Below are positions 20,161 to 29,954 of a stretch of DNA of 64,000 nucleotides, piece after piece; within the stretch, counting starts at the first letter, position 1, and the number at the start of each line of letters is the position of its first letter. Origin of the DNA: Pseudomonas yamanorum (lineage in GTDB: Bacteria > Pseudomonadota > Gammaproteobacteria > Pseudomonadales > Pseudomonadaceae). The DNA lies in contig NZ_JACARE010000014.1 of assembly GCF_013386765.1 (NCBI RefSeq), forward strand, positions 153,758-217,757, given 5' to 3'. The notes beneath the pieces are model-generated. The model was not told where the DNA came from, ran no database searches, and saw nothing but the letters and a program-made list of their open reading frames with translations. A program made the translations under genes and the position numbers.

Positions 20161-21147
20161 ATGGACAGCGTCGATCTGAATGTATTGCGCAGCGTACTGG
20201 AATGGCGCCGCGCCGGGCAGCGGGTGGTGCTGTACAGCGTGGTCCAGACCTGGGGCAGCGCGCCACGTCCGCCGGGGGCCATGCTGGCCCTGCGCGGTGA
20301 CGGGGTGGTGATTGGCTCGGTGTCAGGCGGGTGCATCGAGGATGACTTGATCGCCCGTTTGCAGGATGGCCGGCTGCCTGACGACGGGCCGCCTGTGCAG
20401 TTGGTGACCTATGGCGTCACCCGCGACGAGGCTGCGCGTTTTGGCCTGCCTTGCGGTGGCACCCTGCGCCTGACCGAGGAGCGGGTGGGGGATCCGGGTT
20501 GGGTGGCTGAACTGCTGGCGCGCTGTGAGGCGCACGAGATTGTCGCCCGCGAGTTGGACTTGGCCACCGGTGAGGTGGTGCTGAGCGGTGCGAGCAAGAC
20601 CGATGTGGTCAGCTTTGACGGCGAGCGATTACGGGCGATTTATGGTCCGCGCTGGCGCCTGCTGTTGATCGGTGCGGGCCAGCTGTCACGGTACGTGGCG
20701 GAAATGGCGCGGTTGCTGGATTTCGAAGTGCTGATCTGCGACCCGCGCCAGGAGTTTGTCTATGGCTGGGAAGAACAGCACGGGCGTTTTGTGCCGGGCA
20801 TGCCGGATGAAGCGGTGCTGAATATCCAGACCGACGAACGCACCGCCATTGTCGCGCTCACCCATGACCCGCGCCTGGATGACATGGCGTTGTTGACGGC
20901 CCTCAATTCCAGGGCGTTCTACATTGGTGCCCTGGGTTCGCGGGTCAACAGCCAGAAGCGCCGGGAAAATCTCGCGTCGCTCGGGTTGAGTGTGGACGCC
21001 ATTGCGCGGCTGCATGGGCCTATCGGCCTGCATATCGGCAGCCATACACCGGCGGAGATCGCCTTGTCGTTGATGGCGGAAATCGTCGCCATCAAGAACG
21101 GGATTGATCTGTTGCAGAAAAAGCCGTTGCAGGCAGCCGTCAGTTGA
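20161..21147 (+). CDS. XdhC/CoxI family molybdenum-cofactor maturation protein
   Basis: A 328-residue protein with the N-terminal XdhC domain (VVQTWGSAPRPPGAMLAL, GSVSGGCIEDDL, CGGTLRL) and a Rossmann-like C-terminal domain (LLLIGAGQLSRYVAEMA, IGALGSRVNSQKR, AEIALSLMAEIVA). XdhC proteins bind Moco, support its sulfuration and insert it into xanthine dehydrogenase-type enzymes. No such enzyme is in the window. ATG at 20161 follows AGGAGG by ten bases. Coupled to the next gene. Confidence 0.88.
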   Translation: MDSVDLNVLRSVLEWRRAGQRVVLYSVVQTWGSAPRPPGAMLALRGDGVVIGSVSGGCIEDDLIARLQDGRLPDDGPPVQLVTYGVTRDEAARFGLPCGGTLRLTEERVGDPGWVAELLARCEAHEIVARELDLATGEVVLSGASKTDVVSFDGERLRAIYGPRWRLLLIGAGQLSRYVAEMARLLDFEVLICDPRQEFVYGWEEQHGRFVPGMPDEAVLNIQTDERTAIVALTHDPRLDDMALLTALNSRAFYIGALGSRVNSQKRRENLASLGLSVDAIARLHGPIGLHIGSHTPAEIALSLMAEIVAIKNGIDLLQKKPLQAAVS

Positions 21148-21731
21148 CGGGCATCACCGCGATCATCCTGGCGGCGGGGCAGGGCAGTCGTTTTCGGGCT
21201 GAGGCGGGTGCCGATCAGGACAAGTTGCTGGCGCCCTGTGTGGGCCGGGACGGCGTCACGCGGCCGGTAATCGAACAGGTGCTGGTGAGTTTGCCATCTG
21301 CCGTTGCAAAACGTTGGTTGGTGACGTCGCCGGATCGCGCGGAAGTCATCCGGTTGGCAAAGGTGCACGGTTGCGAAGTGCTGCTGTTGCGCTCGCCGGG
21401 CATGGGCGACAGCATCGCCGCCGCAGTGGCTGCCAGTGGGCCGTCTGCCGGTTGGCTGGTGGTGCTGGGGGATATGCCGTTTATCCTGCCTGCGAGTATC
21501 GGGCAGGTGATGGCAGGCGTTGGAGAGGACGGTATCAGTGTCCCGGTGCACGCAGGCCAGTATGGTCATCCTGTAGGATTTGGCCGTTCGTTCGGCCCGG
21601 CATTAATGGCACTGACCGGTGATCGCGGAGCAAAGCCACTGTTTGCCCATGCCTCGCTACAGGAAGTGGCAGTCGATGATCCCGGTGTGTTGTGGGATGT
21701 GGACGTGCCGGCTTTGCTGAACTACCGCTAG
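21144..21731 (+). CDS. MobA/MocA-like molybdopterin nucleotidyltransferase
   Basis: A 195-residue NTP-transferase: IILAAGQGSRFR at the N terminus, GMGDSIAAAV, LVVLGDMPF (metal-binding Asp) and GHPVGF. This pattern is closer to CTP:molybdopterin cytidylyltransferase (MocA), which makes the MCD cofactor used by xanthine dehydrogenase-family enzymes. The TTG at 21144 overlaps the xdhC stop (TTGA); no ATG fits. Activity is inferred from sequence and the xdhC partner. Confidence 0.82.
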   Translation: MTGITAIILAAGQGSRFRAEAGADQDKLLAPCVGRDGVTRPVIEQVLVSLPSAVAKRWLVTSPDRAEVIRLAKVHGCEVLLLRSPGMGDSIAAAVAASGPSAGWLVVLGDMPFILPASIGQVMAGVGEDGISVPVHAGQYGHPVGFGRSFGPALMALTGDRGAKPLFAHASLQEVAVDDPGVLWDVDVPALLNYR

Positions 21732-21745
21732 CTGATAGGCAGACA

Positions 21746-21783
21746 TAAAAAAGCCCCGCCTGATCACTCAGGCGGGGCTTTTT
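21746..21783. terminator. Bidirectional terminator between mocA-like gene and rne
   Basis: AAAAAAGCCCCGCCTGA and TCAGGCGGGGCTTTTT form a long GC stem bounded by A and T runs on both sides, so it can stop transcription from both convergent genes. Confidence 0.92.
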
Positions 21784-21797
21784 AGTAGCCGATGGAA

Positions 21798-24700
21798 TCA
21801 GACGAGGGGTTTAGGCTCGTGCTCTTCTTCCAGGGCTTTAGGCTGGTGCTCTACCACTTCTTCAACGGAACGCACGTTCTCGTCGATGACAGGGGCAGTG
21901 TGCTCAACCACGGCTTCGGTGACCGGAGCAGGGGCTGCTTCGACCACTTCAGCAACGGCTGGAGCTGCTTCGGCAGCGGCCTTGGCAGCAGCGGCGGCTG
22001 CTTCAGCTTCCTTGCGACGACGACGCACTTCACGCGGGTCGTTCGGCGCACGGCCGTTTTCGGTCAGGGCGCTGACTGGAGTGGCTTCAACCACCGGAGC
22101 GGCGACTTCGGCAACCACTGGCGCTTCAACCACTGGCTCAGGCTCGGCAACCACGGCAACAGGTTCCGCGGCGACAACCACTTCAGCGACTGGCGCTGGA
22201 GCTTCTTCGACGACTGGAGCCGGTGCTGGTGCTTCGACTGCTTCAACCACTGCGGCTGGCTCGGCGGTCCACTGGAACGCGGTCTGTTCTTCGCGAACTT
22301 CACGCACTTCAGGGGTTGGCTCTGCAACCGGTGCTTCAACAGCGGCTTCAACCACTGGCTGTTGTTCAACAACAACCTCAGGCTCGGCAACCACCTCAGC
22401 TACAGGCTGAGGCTCGCGAGCTTCACGAACGTGACGAACCGGCGCTACTTCCACTTCCACTTCCGGAACAGCTGGCGCTTCGACTGGAGTCGTTGCTTCA
22501 ACTACCGGTGCTTCGACGACTGGCGTCTCTACAACGGTGTTTTCCTGGATGGCGGCGGTGGCGGCTTCAGCTTGCTCGTTGGCTTGGGCTTCAGCAGGTG
22601 CGCTGATGACCGAGCTGGCAACAGCGGCGGTAACGGCCAGGCCGGCAGCCAGTTCGGCGCCAGTCGGTTCGCCAGTAGCGGTAGCTTCGCCGGTCTCTTC
22701 CGAGCCTTCGATTTCATTGCCGTTGGCATCACGTTGACGCTCACGACGGTTGCTGCGACGACGCTGGCCACGGGAGCGGCGGCGTGGACGATCGCCTTCG
22801 GCGTTGTCCTGGCCGTCTTCCTGTTGCTGGTCGTCGTTGGACAGCAGCTCTTCTTCTTCACCGGCTGGAGCCGCTTGCTCGGCACGTGGTTGACGCTCTT
22901 CACGAGGAGGGCGTGGCGCACGTTCTTCACGGGGCTGGCGAGCTGGACGCTCTTCAGCGGTGGCAACGGTTGCAGCAGCGGCGGCTACGGCCGGAGTGGC
23001 ATCCAGCGGCTCACGCAGTTCACGCACGCGTTCTTCGCGCTCGCCACGTGGCTTGCGGTCTTCACGAGGGGCGCGTGGAGTGCGCGGTGCACGTTCTTCG
23101 CGCGGTGCGCGCTCTTCACGGGCTACGGCTGGGGTTTCTTCACGGGCTTCGCGCGGTTGGCGCTCTTCACGTGGGGCGCGATCTTCGCGAGGTGCACGTT
23201 CTTCACGAGGCTTGCGCTCTTCGTCACGGCGACCGTTGCGATTGCGGCTCTGCTGGCGACCGTTGCGACGCTCTTCATTGCGCGCAGGGCGTTCAGTCAC
23301 AGGCTTCTCGACCACAACCGGCGCAACCGGCTCTTCCTTGGTGGCGAACAGGCTGACCAGCGACTTCACCAGGCCTTTGAACAGGCTTGGTTCAGGCAGG
23401 GTAACTGGCGCGGCAACCGGAGCGGCAGCTTCAACCGGAACCGGTGCGTTGGCACGGGCTGGTGCGGTCTTGACGGCAGCTTCCTGGCGAACCAGGGTGC
23501 GGGTCGCAGCAGCTGGCTGGACTTCTTCCACTTCGGCAGCGGCAGCAGCGATTTCGTAGCTGGACTGGTTGACGTGGGCTTCCGGGCTGTCATCACGCAG
23601 GCGCTGCACTTCGAAGTGCGGCGTCTCGAGGTGATCGTTCGGCAGGATGACGATGCGGGCACGAGTGCGCAGTTCGATCTTGGTGATCGAGTTGCGTTTT
23701 TCGTTGAGCAGGAACGCAGCGACCGGGATCGGCACCTGGGCGCGCACTTCGGCAGTGCGGTCTTTCAGGGCTTCTTCTTCGATCAGGCGCAGGATCGCCA
23801 GGGACAGCGATTCAACGTCACGGATGATGCCGGTGCCGTTGCAACGCGGGCAGACGATGCCGCTGCTTTCGCCCAGGGATGGACGCAGGCGCTGACGGGA
23901 CATTTCCAGCAGGCCGAAGCGCGAGATACGGCCGACCTGTACGCGGGCACGGTCAGCTTCCAGGCATTCGCGGACTTTCTCTTCCACGGCGCGCTGGTTC
24001 TTGGCCGGGGTCATGTCGATGAAGTCGATCACGATCAGGCCGCCGATGTCACGCAGGCGCAGCTGGCGGGCGATTTCTTCAGCCGCTTCCAGGTTGGTCT
24101 GCAGGGCGGTTTCTTCGATGTCGCTACCCTTCGTGGCACGCGCCGAGTTGATGTCGATGGACACCAGGGCTTCGGTCGGGTCGATCACGATGGAGCCGCC
24201 GGAAGGCAGTTCGACCACGCGCTGGAAAGCGGTCTCGATCTGGCTTTCGATCTGGAAACGGTTGAACAGCGGAACGCTGTCTTCGTACAGCTTGATCTTG
24301 CTGGCGTACTGCGGCATCACCTGGCGGATGAAGGTCAGGGCTTCGTCCTGGGCTTCAACGCTGTCGATCAGCACTTCGCCGATGTCCTGGCGCAGGTAAT
24401 CGCGGATGGCGCGGATGATCACGTTGCTTTCCTGGTAGATCAGGAACGGCGCGGAACGATCCAGCGAAGCTTCTTTGATAGCGGTCCAGAGTTGCAGCAG
24501 GTAGTCGAGGTCCCACTGCATTTCTTCGCTGCTGCGGCCAAGGCCGGCAGTGCGCACGATCAGGCCCATGTCGGCCGGAGCGATCAAACCGTTCAGCGCT
24601 TCACGCAATTCGTTGCGCTCTTCGCCTTCGATGCGACGGGAGATGCCGCCGGCACGCGGGTTGTTCGGCATCAGGACCAGGTAGCGGCCAGCCAGGCTGA

Positions 24701-25052
24701 TGAAGGTGGTCAGGGCGGCGCCCTTGTTGCCACGTTCTTCTTTTTCCACCTGGACGATGACTTCCTGGCCTTCGCTCAGGACGTCCTTGATGTTCACGCG
24801 GCCTTCAGGAGCTTTCTTGAAGTATTCGCGGGAGATTTCTTTGAGGGGCAGGAAGCCATGGCGCTCGGAGCCGAAATCGACAAAGGCAGCCTCAAGGCTT
24901 GGTTCGATGCGAGTAATCCGGCCTTTATAGATGTTGGCCTTCTTTTGCTCGCGTGCACCGGACTCGATGTCCAGGTCGTAGAGGCGTTGGCCATCTACCA
25001 GTGCAACACGCAACTCTTCGGGTTGAGTTGCGTTAATCAGCATTCTTTTCAT
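21798..25052 (-). CDS. rne: Ribonuclease E
   Basis: A 1084-residue endoribonuclease and degradosome scaffold. The N-terminal half has the S1 domain ([23 protein letters not shown]), the DNase-I-like catalytic stretch ([35 protein letters not shown]) and the zinc link CPRCNGTG near residue 402. The C-terminal half is unstructured: arginine-rich [12 protein letters not shown] repeats (about 600-720), then alanine-proline-valine-glutamate-rich sequence and an [13 protein letters not shown] segment near the end. ATG 25052 (MKRMLINA) is the conserved start, with only a weak ribosome site. Its level is normally autoregulated through its long leader. Confidence 0.97.
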   Translation of the reverse strand: MKRMLINATQPEELRVALVDGQRLYDLDIESGAREQKKANIYKGRITRIEPSLEAAFVDFGSERHGFLPLKEISREYFKKAPEGRVNIKDVLSEGQEVIVQVEKEERGNKGAALTTFISLAGRYLVLMPNNPRAGGISRRIEGEERNELREALNGLIAPADMGLIVRTAGLGRSSEEMQWDLDYLLQLWTAIKEASLDRSAPFLIYQESNVIIRAIRDYLRQDIGEVLIDSVEAQDEALTFIRQVMPQYASKIKLYEDSVPLFNRFQIESQIETAFQRVVELPSGGSIVIDPTEALVSIDINSARATKGSDIEETALQTNLEAAEEIARQLRLRDIGGLIVIDFIDMTPAKNQRAVEEKVRECLEADRARVQVGRISRFGLLEMSRQRLRPSLGESSGIVCPRCNGTGIIRDVESLSLAILRLIEEEALKDRTAEVRAQVPIPVAAFLLNEKRNSITKIELRTRARIVILPNDHLETPHFEVQRLRDDSPEAHVNQSSYEIAAAAAEVEEVQPAAATRTLVRQEAAVKTAPARANAPVPVEAAAPVAAPVTLPEPSLFKGLVKSLVSLFATKEEPVAPVVVEKPVTERPARNEERRNGRQQSRNRNGRRDEERKPREERAPREDRAPREERQPREAREETPAVAREERAPREERAPRTPRAPREDRKPRGEREERVRELREPLDATPAVAAAAATVATAEERPARQPREERAPRPPREERQPRAEQAAPAGEEEELLSNDDQQQEDGQDNAEGDRPRRRSRGQRRRSNRRERQRDANGNEIEGSEETGEATATGEPTGAELAAGLAVTAAVASSVISAPAEAQANEQAEAATAAIQENTVVETPVVEAPVVEATTPVEAPAVPEVEVEVAPVRHVREAREPQPVAEVVAEPEVVVEQQPVVEAAVEAPVAEPTPEVREVREEQTAFQWTAEPAAVVEAVEAPAPAPVVEEAPAPVAEVVVAAEPVAVVAEPEPVVEAPVVAEVAAPVVEATPVSALTENGRAPNDPREVRRRRKEAEAAAAAAKAAAEAAPAVAEVVEAAPAPVTEAVVEHTAPVIDENVRSVEEVVEHQPKALEEEHEPKPLV

Positions 25053-25790
25053 GTTGTACCGTCGGTTTCCGGGCTGCCGGAAACGGCGTTCGGCACACAC
25101 GACTTCTCACGGTCGGTGTCAGGTGCGTCAAGAGTGGTTGGCCACTCCAGTGTCCAGCAATACCCGCCAAAATGGGCGATATCGCGACGTACGCTTCCTG
25201 CTTGCTGTGGTGACTTAAGCACTCAGTCAGGAGGAGGAATCAACCGGCGACTGTGGACGAGATGAAGCGTCTAAATATAAGCCTAGTGCTACACGGTCCG
25301 ACGGTTGTGCATCTCCACCCTACACGTATCCCTGATAATTCGGGTGCTGCCGCGCGCAGAATCCGCAGCGGGTTGGCATTTACCGTGTTCTCCAATGGGG
25401 AGAACACGCTCATGGCTAAACAAGACCGGGTGTGGGCGACTGTGCTCTCACTCAGCTCGTAACAGGCGTTGTTTCCGAAGCATTCGCCGTGGTCTGGCTC
25501 AAGACTGACTGCACTTTGTGAACTGGCCGTAAATATCGGCGCAAAAGGCGAGTAATCACTCTGCTTCTTGCACTCGCTTCAGGCCTCATGTCACCTGCGC
25601 TTGTTACAATCTCGAGCCTTCCAGGGTGGCGAAAGCCCCGTAGGACGGCCTCGCGTCCTGATGAATTGCGATGGTCAGGGCCGGCAGTTTGCCGCTAGTC
25701 CTCTGTCCAGGCCGCTTTTGGCGGCGTTCGCGACTATAGCAGCAATGATTAAGTGCTTCAATTCCATAAAAAATTGTTATCATCGCCGCC
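25053..25790. other. Long rne leader / rne-rluC divergent region
   Basis: About 738 bases between divergent genes without a credible protein gene; the short frames here lack ribosome sites and family resemblance. In E. coli and relatives rne has a long structured 5' leader that RNase E cleaves for autoregulation, and the rne-proximal part here probably plays that role. A strong 10-bp stem-loop is at 25384-25408. The rluC promoter should lie in the AT-rich last 60 bases. Confidence 0.6.
25384..25408. promoter_or_regulatory. Perfect stem-loop in the rne-rluC region
   Basis: CGTGTTCTCC and GGAGAACACG form a 10-bp perfect stem with a 5-base loop, about 330 bases upstream of the rne start on the minus strand. 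No T run follows on either strand, so it is not a simple terminator. It could be part of the structured leader, or an operator. Confidence 0.5.
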
Positions 25791-26750
25791 ATGACGACTA
25801 CCGCCCCCCAGACCCCCAGCGTCCAGCTGCTTGAGGTCTCGCCGGAATATGCCGGCCAACGCATCGACAACTTTCTTCTTGCCAGGCTCAAAGGCGTGCC
25901 CAAGACCTTGATTTACCGCATTTTGCGTAAAGGCGAAGTGCGCGTGAACAAGGGCCGGATCAAGCCCGAGTACAAGCTGCAGGCGGGCGACATCGTCCGT
26001 GTGCCGCCGGTGCGGGTGCCTGAGCGGGATGAACCGGTCCCTCTGGCCCAGGGCCTGTTGCAACGCCTTGAGGCGTCGATTGTCTTTGAAGACAAGGCGC
26101 TGATCGTGATCAACAAGCCTTGCGGCATCGCCGTTCACGGCGGCAGTGGCCTCAACTACGGGGTGATCGAAGCCTTTCGTCAGTTGCGCCCGGACGCCAA
26201 GGAGCTGGAGCTGGTCCACCGTCTGGACCGTGACACCTCCGGCCTGCTGATGATCGCCAAGAAGCGCAGCATGTTGCGCCACCTGCATGCCGCCCTGCGC
26301 GGCGATGGCGTGGACAAGCGCTACATGGCGCTGGTACGCGGCAACTGGGCAACCTCGATCAAGAGCGTCCGCGCGCCGTTGCAGAAGAGCAACCTGCGTT
26401 CCGGCGAACGCATGGTCGAGGTGGACGAGGAGGGCAAGGAGGCGCTGACCCTGTTCAAGGTACTGCGCCGCTTTGGTGACTTCGCCACCATGGTCGAGGC
26501 CAAGCCGGTCACCGGCCGTACCCACCAGATTCGGGTGCACACCCTGCACGCGGGCCACTGCATCGCCGGCGATACCAAATACGGCGACGAGGATTTCTCC
26601 AAGGAGATTCGCGATCTGGGTGGCAAGCGCCTGTTCCTGCACGCCTACATGCTCACCGTGCCGCTGCCCGATGGCGGCGAATTGAAGCTGCAAGCGCCTG
26701 TCGATGAGATGTGGGCCAAGACCGTGGAGCGCCTGAGTGTCGCACCTTGA
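25791..26750 (+). CDS. rluC: 23S rRNA pseudouridine(955/2504/2580) synthase RluC
   Basis: A 319-residue RluA-family synthase: N-terminal S4 RNA-binding domain ([18 protein letters not shown]...VRVNKGRIK), catalytic Asp146 in [11 protein letters not shown], and the [13 protein letters not shown] motif. Divergence from rne is the conserved arrangement and favours RluC over other family members. The downstream HAD gene overlaps its end by 14 bases. Confidence 0.95.
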   Translation: MTTTAPQTPSVQLLEVSPEYAGQRIDNFLLARLKGVPKTLIYRILRKGEVRVNKGRIKPEYKLQAGDIVRVPPVRVPERDEPVPLAQGLLQRLEASIVFEDKALIVINKPCGIAVHGGSGLNYGVIEAFRQLRPDAKELELVHRLDRDTSGLLMIAKKRSMLRHLHAALRGDGVDKRYMALVRGNWATSIKSVRAPLQKSNLRSGERMVEVDEEGKEALTLFKVLRRFGDFATMVEAKPVTGRTHQIRVHTLHAGHCIAGDTKYGDEDFSKEIRDLGGKRLFLHAYMLTVPLPDGGELKLQAPVDEMWAKTVERLSVAP

Positions 26751-27399
26751 CTACAAGCTGCTGATCTTTGATTGGGATGGCACGTTGTGTAATTCCATTG
26801 GTCGGATTGTCGAGTCGATGCACGCTGCATCGACCCGTTCGGGTTACGCGTTGTGCGACGACCTGGCGGTCAAGGGCATTATCGGCCTGGGCCTGCCGGA
26901 AGCGATCCGCACCCTGTATCCCGAGATTGCTGACGATGAGCTGATAGCCTTTCGTCAGCACTATGCCGATCACTACATGGCTCTGGATGCCCAGCCTTCA
27001 CCGCTGTTTGAAGGCGTAGCCCAGGCCATGGAAGCGTTTCGCGCCGACGGCTATCACCTGGCAGTGGCCACCGGCAAGGCCCGTCGCGGACTGGATCGGG
27101 TGCTCAAGGCCCATGGCTGGGAAAATTATTTCGACGCCACCCGTGCGGCGGATGAAACCGCCAGCAAGCCCCATCCTCTGATGCTCGAACAGATCCTTGC
27201 TCAATGTGGCGTGTCGCCTCGGCAGGCGCTGATGGTGGGGGATGCGTCGTTCGACCTGATGATGGCGCGTAATGCTGGCATGGACTCCGTGGCGGTCAGC
27301 TACGGCGCCCAGTCTGCCGAGGCGTTGCAGGCGTACGAGCCGAGACTGACGATTGACCGTTTTTCTGAATTGCAGGCCTGGCTCAGCCGGGCCCATTAA
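26737..27399 (+). CDS. HAD-superfamily phosphatase (phosphoglycolate phosphatase-like)
   Basis: A 220-residue HAD subfamily IA hydrolase: nucleophile motif FDWDGT (Asp12, Asp14), [10 protein letters not shown] motif II, lysine in SKPHPLM, and acidic motif [16 protein letters not shown]. The substrate cannot be read from sequence. The GTG at 26737 lies inside rluC. No clear independent ribosome site, so coupling to rluC is likely. Confidence 0.88.
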   Translation: MSHLDYKLLIFDWDGTLCNSIGRIVESMHAASTRSGYALCDDLAVKGIIGLGLPEAIRTLYPEIADDELIAFRQHYADHYMALDAQPSPLFEGVAQAMEAFRADGYHLAVATGKARRGLDRVLKAHGWENYFDATRAADETASKPHPLMLEQILAQCGVSPRQALMVGDASFDLMMARNAGMDSVAVSYGAQSAEALQAYEPRLTIDRFSELQAWLSRAH

Positions 27400-27420
27400 G
27401 TCTTTGCTGGGGTAGATGGC

Positions 27421-28413
27421 ATGACCGACGAGTGGAAAGCGCCTGAGAAGGCCAATGCCGATAACAATGGCGATGACAGAAGCTGGAAGTTGCTGGAGAA
27501 GACCCTGCTGGCCAGTGTGCAGGAACAGCGTCGCTCCCGGCGTTGGGGGATATTTTTCAAGCTTCTGACCTTTATTTACCTGCTGGGCATGCTGGCGTTG
27601 TTCAGTCCGCTGATGGACATGGAAAAGAGCGCCACCCGTAGCGGTAACTACACGGCGTTGATCGAAGTGCGCGGGGTGATTGCCGACAAGGAGTCCGCCA
27701 GTGCCGACAATATTGTCAGCAGTTTGCGGGCCGCTTTCGAAGACTCCAAGGTCAAGGCCGTTATCCTGCGTATCAACAGCCCGGGTGGCAGTCCGGTGCA
27801 GTCGGGTTATGTGTATGACGAGATTCGCCGCCTGCGCGCCTTGCACCCGGACATCAAGCTGTATGCAGTGATTTCCGACCTGGGTGCCTCGGGCGCTTAT
27901 TACATCGCCAGCGCCGCCGACCAGATCTATGCCGACAAGGCCAGCCTGGTGGGTTCCATTGGTGTGACGGCGGCCGGTTACGGCTTTGTCGGCACCATGG
28001 AGAAGTTGGGGGTTGAACGCCGTACCTATACGTCCGGCGAGCACAAGTCGTTCCTGGATCCGTTCCAGCCGCAAAAGGCGGATGAAACCCAGTTCTGGCA
28101 GGGCGTGCTGGATACCACTCATCGGCAGTTCATTGCCAGCGTCAAGCAAGGGCGCGGTGACCGGCTCAAGGATAAAGAGCATCCGGAGTTGTTCTCCGGC
28201 CTGGTCTGGTCTGGCGAGCAGGCGCTGCCGCTGGGCTTGATCGATGGCCTGGGCAGTGCCAGTTCGGTGGCGCGGGATGTGATTGGCGAGAAAGAACTGG
28301 TGGACTTCACGGTTCAGGAATCGCCGTTTGACCGTTTCTCCAAGAAGTTGGGTGCCAGCGTGGCTGAAAAGCTGGCGCTGTACATGGGCTTCCAGGGGCC
28401 GACCCTGCGCTGA
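27421..28413 (+). CDS. sppA: Signal peptide peptidase SppA-type S49 peptidase
   Basis: A 330-residue single-domain S49 peptidase anchored by one TM span at about 43-62. Motifs: INSPGGSPVQSG, the catalytic serine in SDLGASGAYYIAS, LVGSIGV, and the lysine region TYTSGEHKSFLDPF. Short SppA proteins degrade cleaved signal peptides in the membrane. It lies between the HAD gene and the convergent maf, as in P. aeruginosa. Confidence 0.9.
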   Translation: MTDEWKAPEKANADNNGDDRSWKLLEKTLLASVQEQRRSRRWGIFFKLLTFIYLLGMLALFSPLMDMEKSATRSGNYTALIEVRGVIADKESASADNIVSSLRAAFEDSKVKAVILRINSPGGSPVQSGYVYDEIRRLRALHPDIKLYAVISDLGASGAYYIASAADQIYADKASLVGSIGVTAAGYGFVGTMEKLGVERRTYTSGEHKSFLDPFQPQKADETQFWQGVLDTTHRQFIASVKQGRGDRLKDKEHPELFSGLVWSGEQALPLGLIDGLGSASSVARDVIGEKELVDFTVQESPFDRFSKKLGASVAEKLALYMGFQGPTLR

Positions 28414-28438
28414 GACCTCAACGCAGCACGGTTCAAAA

Positions 28439-28525
28439 TGTGGGAGCTGGCTTACCTGCGATAGCATCACCTCGGTGCGACTGATGGACCGAGGTGTCTG
28501 CATCGCAGGCAAGCCAGCTCCCACA
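28439..28525. repeat. REPIN, family A
   Basis: TGTGGGAGCTGGCTTACCTGC at the left and GCAGGCAAGCCAGCTCCCACA at the right form a near-perfect inverted pair; the inner stem is CACCTCGGT/ACCGAGGTG. It fills the convergent gap between sppA and maf, where it may serve as a transcription barrier. Confidence 0.88.
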
Positions 28526-28542
28526 TTTGTTTTGGGGTGTTC

Positions 28543-29121
28543 TCAGGGAATCTGCACGCCTTCGGCCAGCAGCATGTCCACCAGTCGAATCAATGGCAGG
28601 CCGACCAGGCTGGTAGCGTCCGGCCCTTCGGTGCTTTGAAACAGGCTCACCCCCAGACCTTCGGCCTTGAAGCTGCCAGCGCAGTCGTAGGGCTGCTCGA
28701 TGCGCAGGTAGCGCTCGATGCGCGCTGCGTCCAGTGTGCGCATGTGTACGGTGAAGGGGATGCAGTCGACCTGGCAGTGCCCGGTGTCACTGTTCAGCAG
28801 TGCCAGCCCGGTGAGGAAGCTGACGCGCTTGCCACTCGCCGCCAGCAGTTGCTCACGGGCCTTCTCGAAGGTGTGGGGCTTGCCGATGATCTGGCCGTCG
28901 AGCGCGGCGACCTGGTCCGAGCCGATAATCAGGTGCCCCGGATGACTGCCGGCCAGGGCGCGAGCTTTTTCTTCGGCGAGGCGCTTGACCAGTTCCACGG
29001 CGGACTCGTCCGGGCGGCGGCTTTCGTCGATATCCGGCGAGCTGCAGATAAACGGCAGGTGCAGACGATTCAGCAATTCCCGGCGATAAACCGAGCTGGA
29101 AGCGAGTAATAAAGGCAGCAT
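28543..29121 (-). CDS. maf: Maf-like nucleotide pyrophosphatase (YceF type)
   Basis: A 192-residue Maf protein: LLASSSVYRRELL at the N terminus, HLIIGSDQVA, GKPHTFEKAREQL, and YDCAGSFKAEGLG. The YceF subfamily hydrolyses 7-methyl-GTP. ATG 29121 has GAGGAG about seven bases upstream; the longer upstream frame overlaps yceD and is not real. Divergent from yceD, a conserved arrangement. Confidence 0.92.
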   Translation of the reverse strand: MLPLLLASSSVYRRELLNRLHLPFICSSPDIDESRRPDESAVELVKRLAEEKARALAGSHPGHLIIGSDQVAALDGQIIGKPHTFEKAREQLLAASGKRVSFLTGLALLNSDTGHCQVDCIPFTVHMRTLDAARIERYLRIEQPYDCAGSFKAEGLGVSLFQSTEGPDATSLVGLPLIRLVDMLLAEGVQIP

Positions 29122-29189
29122 GGGCGTCTCCTCAAGGCAGTCGCGGATTCTAGCGGGGAGGCCCCGCGACGGACAGGGCTGAATTTCCT

Positions 29190-29217
29190 TTGACATGGGC
29201 GGGTGCATCCCTATAAT
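29190..29217 (+). promoter_or_regulatory. Strong sigma-70 promoter of yceD-rpmF-plsX
   Basis: Perfect -35 TTGACA (29190-29195), 16-base spacer and perfect -10 TATAAT (29212-29217). Transcription should start near 29224, only about three bases before the yceD ATG. Confidence 0.82.
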
Positions 29218-29226
29218 GCTGCGCCT

Positions 29227-29754
29227 ATGTTGAATGACCCGATTCCACCTCACGTTGACCCGCGCAAATTGGCTGATCGTGGCACTACCCTTCAAGGTGA
29301 AGTGCTGCTGGCCGATTTGGAGAGACTCTGCGACCCGCTTTCCGACACTGTCGGTACGGTGCAGGCTAAATTCATTTTTGAACGAGATGAACGTAAGTCT
29401 GTGGTAATCCACAGCTTTATCGACACCGAAGTCAAAATGGTTTGCCAGCGTTGTCTTGAGCTGGTCACCCTGCCGATCCACAGCGAATGCAGTTATGCTG
29501 TGGTGAAAGAGGGTGCGAATACCCAGTCGTTGCCGAAAGGTTATGACGTGCTGGAACTGGGCGAAGATCCTTTGGATCTGCAGTCACTGATCGAGGAGGA
29601 GCTTTTGCTCGCCTTGCCCATTGTGCCTGCTCATCATCCGGAAGAATGCCAGCAGCCGGCGGGTCTCGATGAGCCCGAACCGAGCGAGGACGAGGTAACG
29701 CGGTCCAACCCGTTCAGTGTATTGGCGCAGTTAAAGCGTGACCCAAACGTTTAG
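29227..29754 (+). CDS. yceD: YceD family 23S rRNA accumulation protein
   Basis: A 175-residue DUF177 protein with the motif VCQRCLELVTLPI and LIEEELLLALP. E. coli YceD is needed for normal 23S rRNA levels, and bacterial YceD is almost always joined to rpmF. ATG 29227 gives the conserved N terminus (MLNDPIPPHVDPRKLADRG). There is no Shine-Dalgarno, and a consensus promoter ends ten bases upstream, so the mRNA may be near-leaderless. The GTG at 29203 would lie upstream of the predicted transcript start. Confidence 0.9.
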   Translation: MLNDPIPPHVDPRKLADRGTTLQGEVLLADLERLCDPLSDTVGTVQAKFIFERDERKSVVIHSFIDTEVKMVCQRCLELVTLPIHSECSYAVVKEGANTQSLPKGYDVLELGEDPLDLQSLIEEELLLALPIVPAHHPEECQQPAGLDEPEPSEDEVTRSNPFSVLAQLKRDPNV

Positions 29755-29767
29755 GAGTTAATCAATT

Positions 29768-29950
29768 ATGGCTGTTCAGCAGAACAAAAAATCCCGCTCT
29801 GCCCGTGACATGCGTCGTTCCCACGACGCCCTGACGGCAAGCACTCTGTCTGTAGAAAAAACCACCGGTGAAGTTCACCTGCGTCACCACGTATCGCCAG
29901 AAGGCGTATACCGTGGCCGTAAAGTGATCGACAAGGGCGCTGACGAGTAA
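29768..29950 (+). CDS. rpmF: 50S ribosomal protein bL32
   Basis: A 60-residue bL32: [22 protein letters not shown] start, basic N terminus, and [13 protein letters not shown] at the C terminus. It lacks the zinc cysteines of the C+ form. GGAG lies about 11 bases upstream. Cotranscribed with yceD and plsX. Confidence 0.97.
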   Translation: MAVQQNKKSRSARDMRRSHDALTASTLSVEKTTGEVHLRHHVSPEGVYRGRKVIDKGADE

Positions 29951-29954
29951 TCAC

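Noticed and set aside
21792..25265. A 1157-codon open frame on the plus strand across rne
   Set aside because: It is the antisense of the repeat-rich rne gene; its protein is Phe/Gly/Asp/His-biased with no domain, and rne has clear motifs.
25253..25462. Small plus-strand frame in the rne-rluC gap
   Set aside because: No ribosome site, no domain and it crosses the stem-loop at 25384; more likely leader or promoter DNA.
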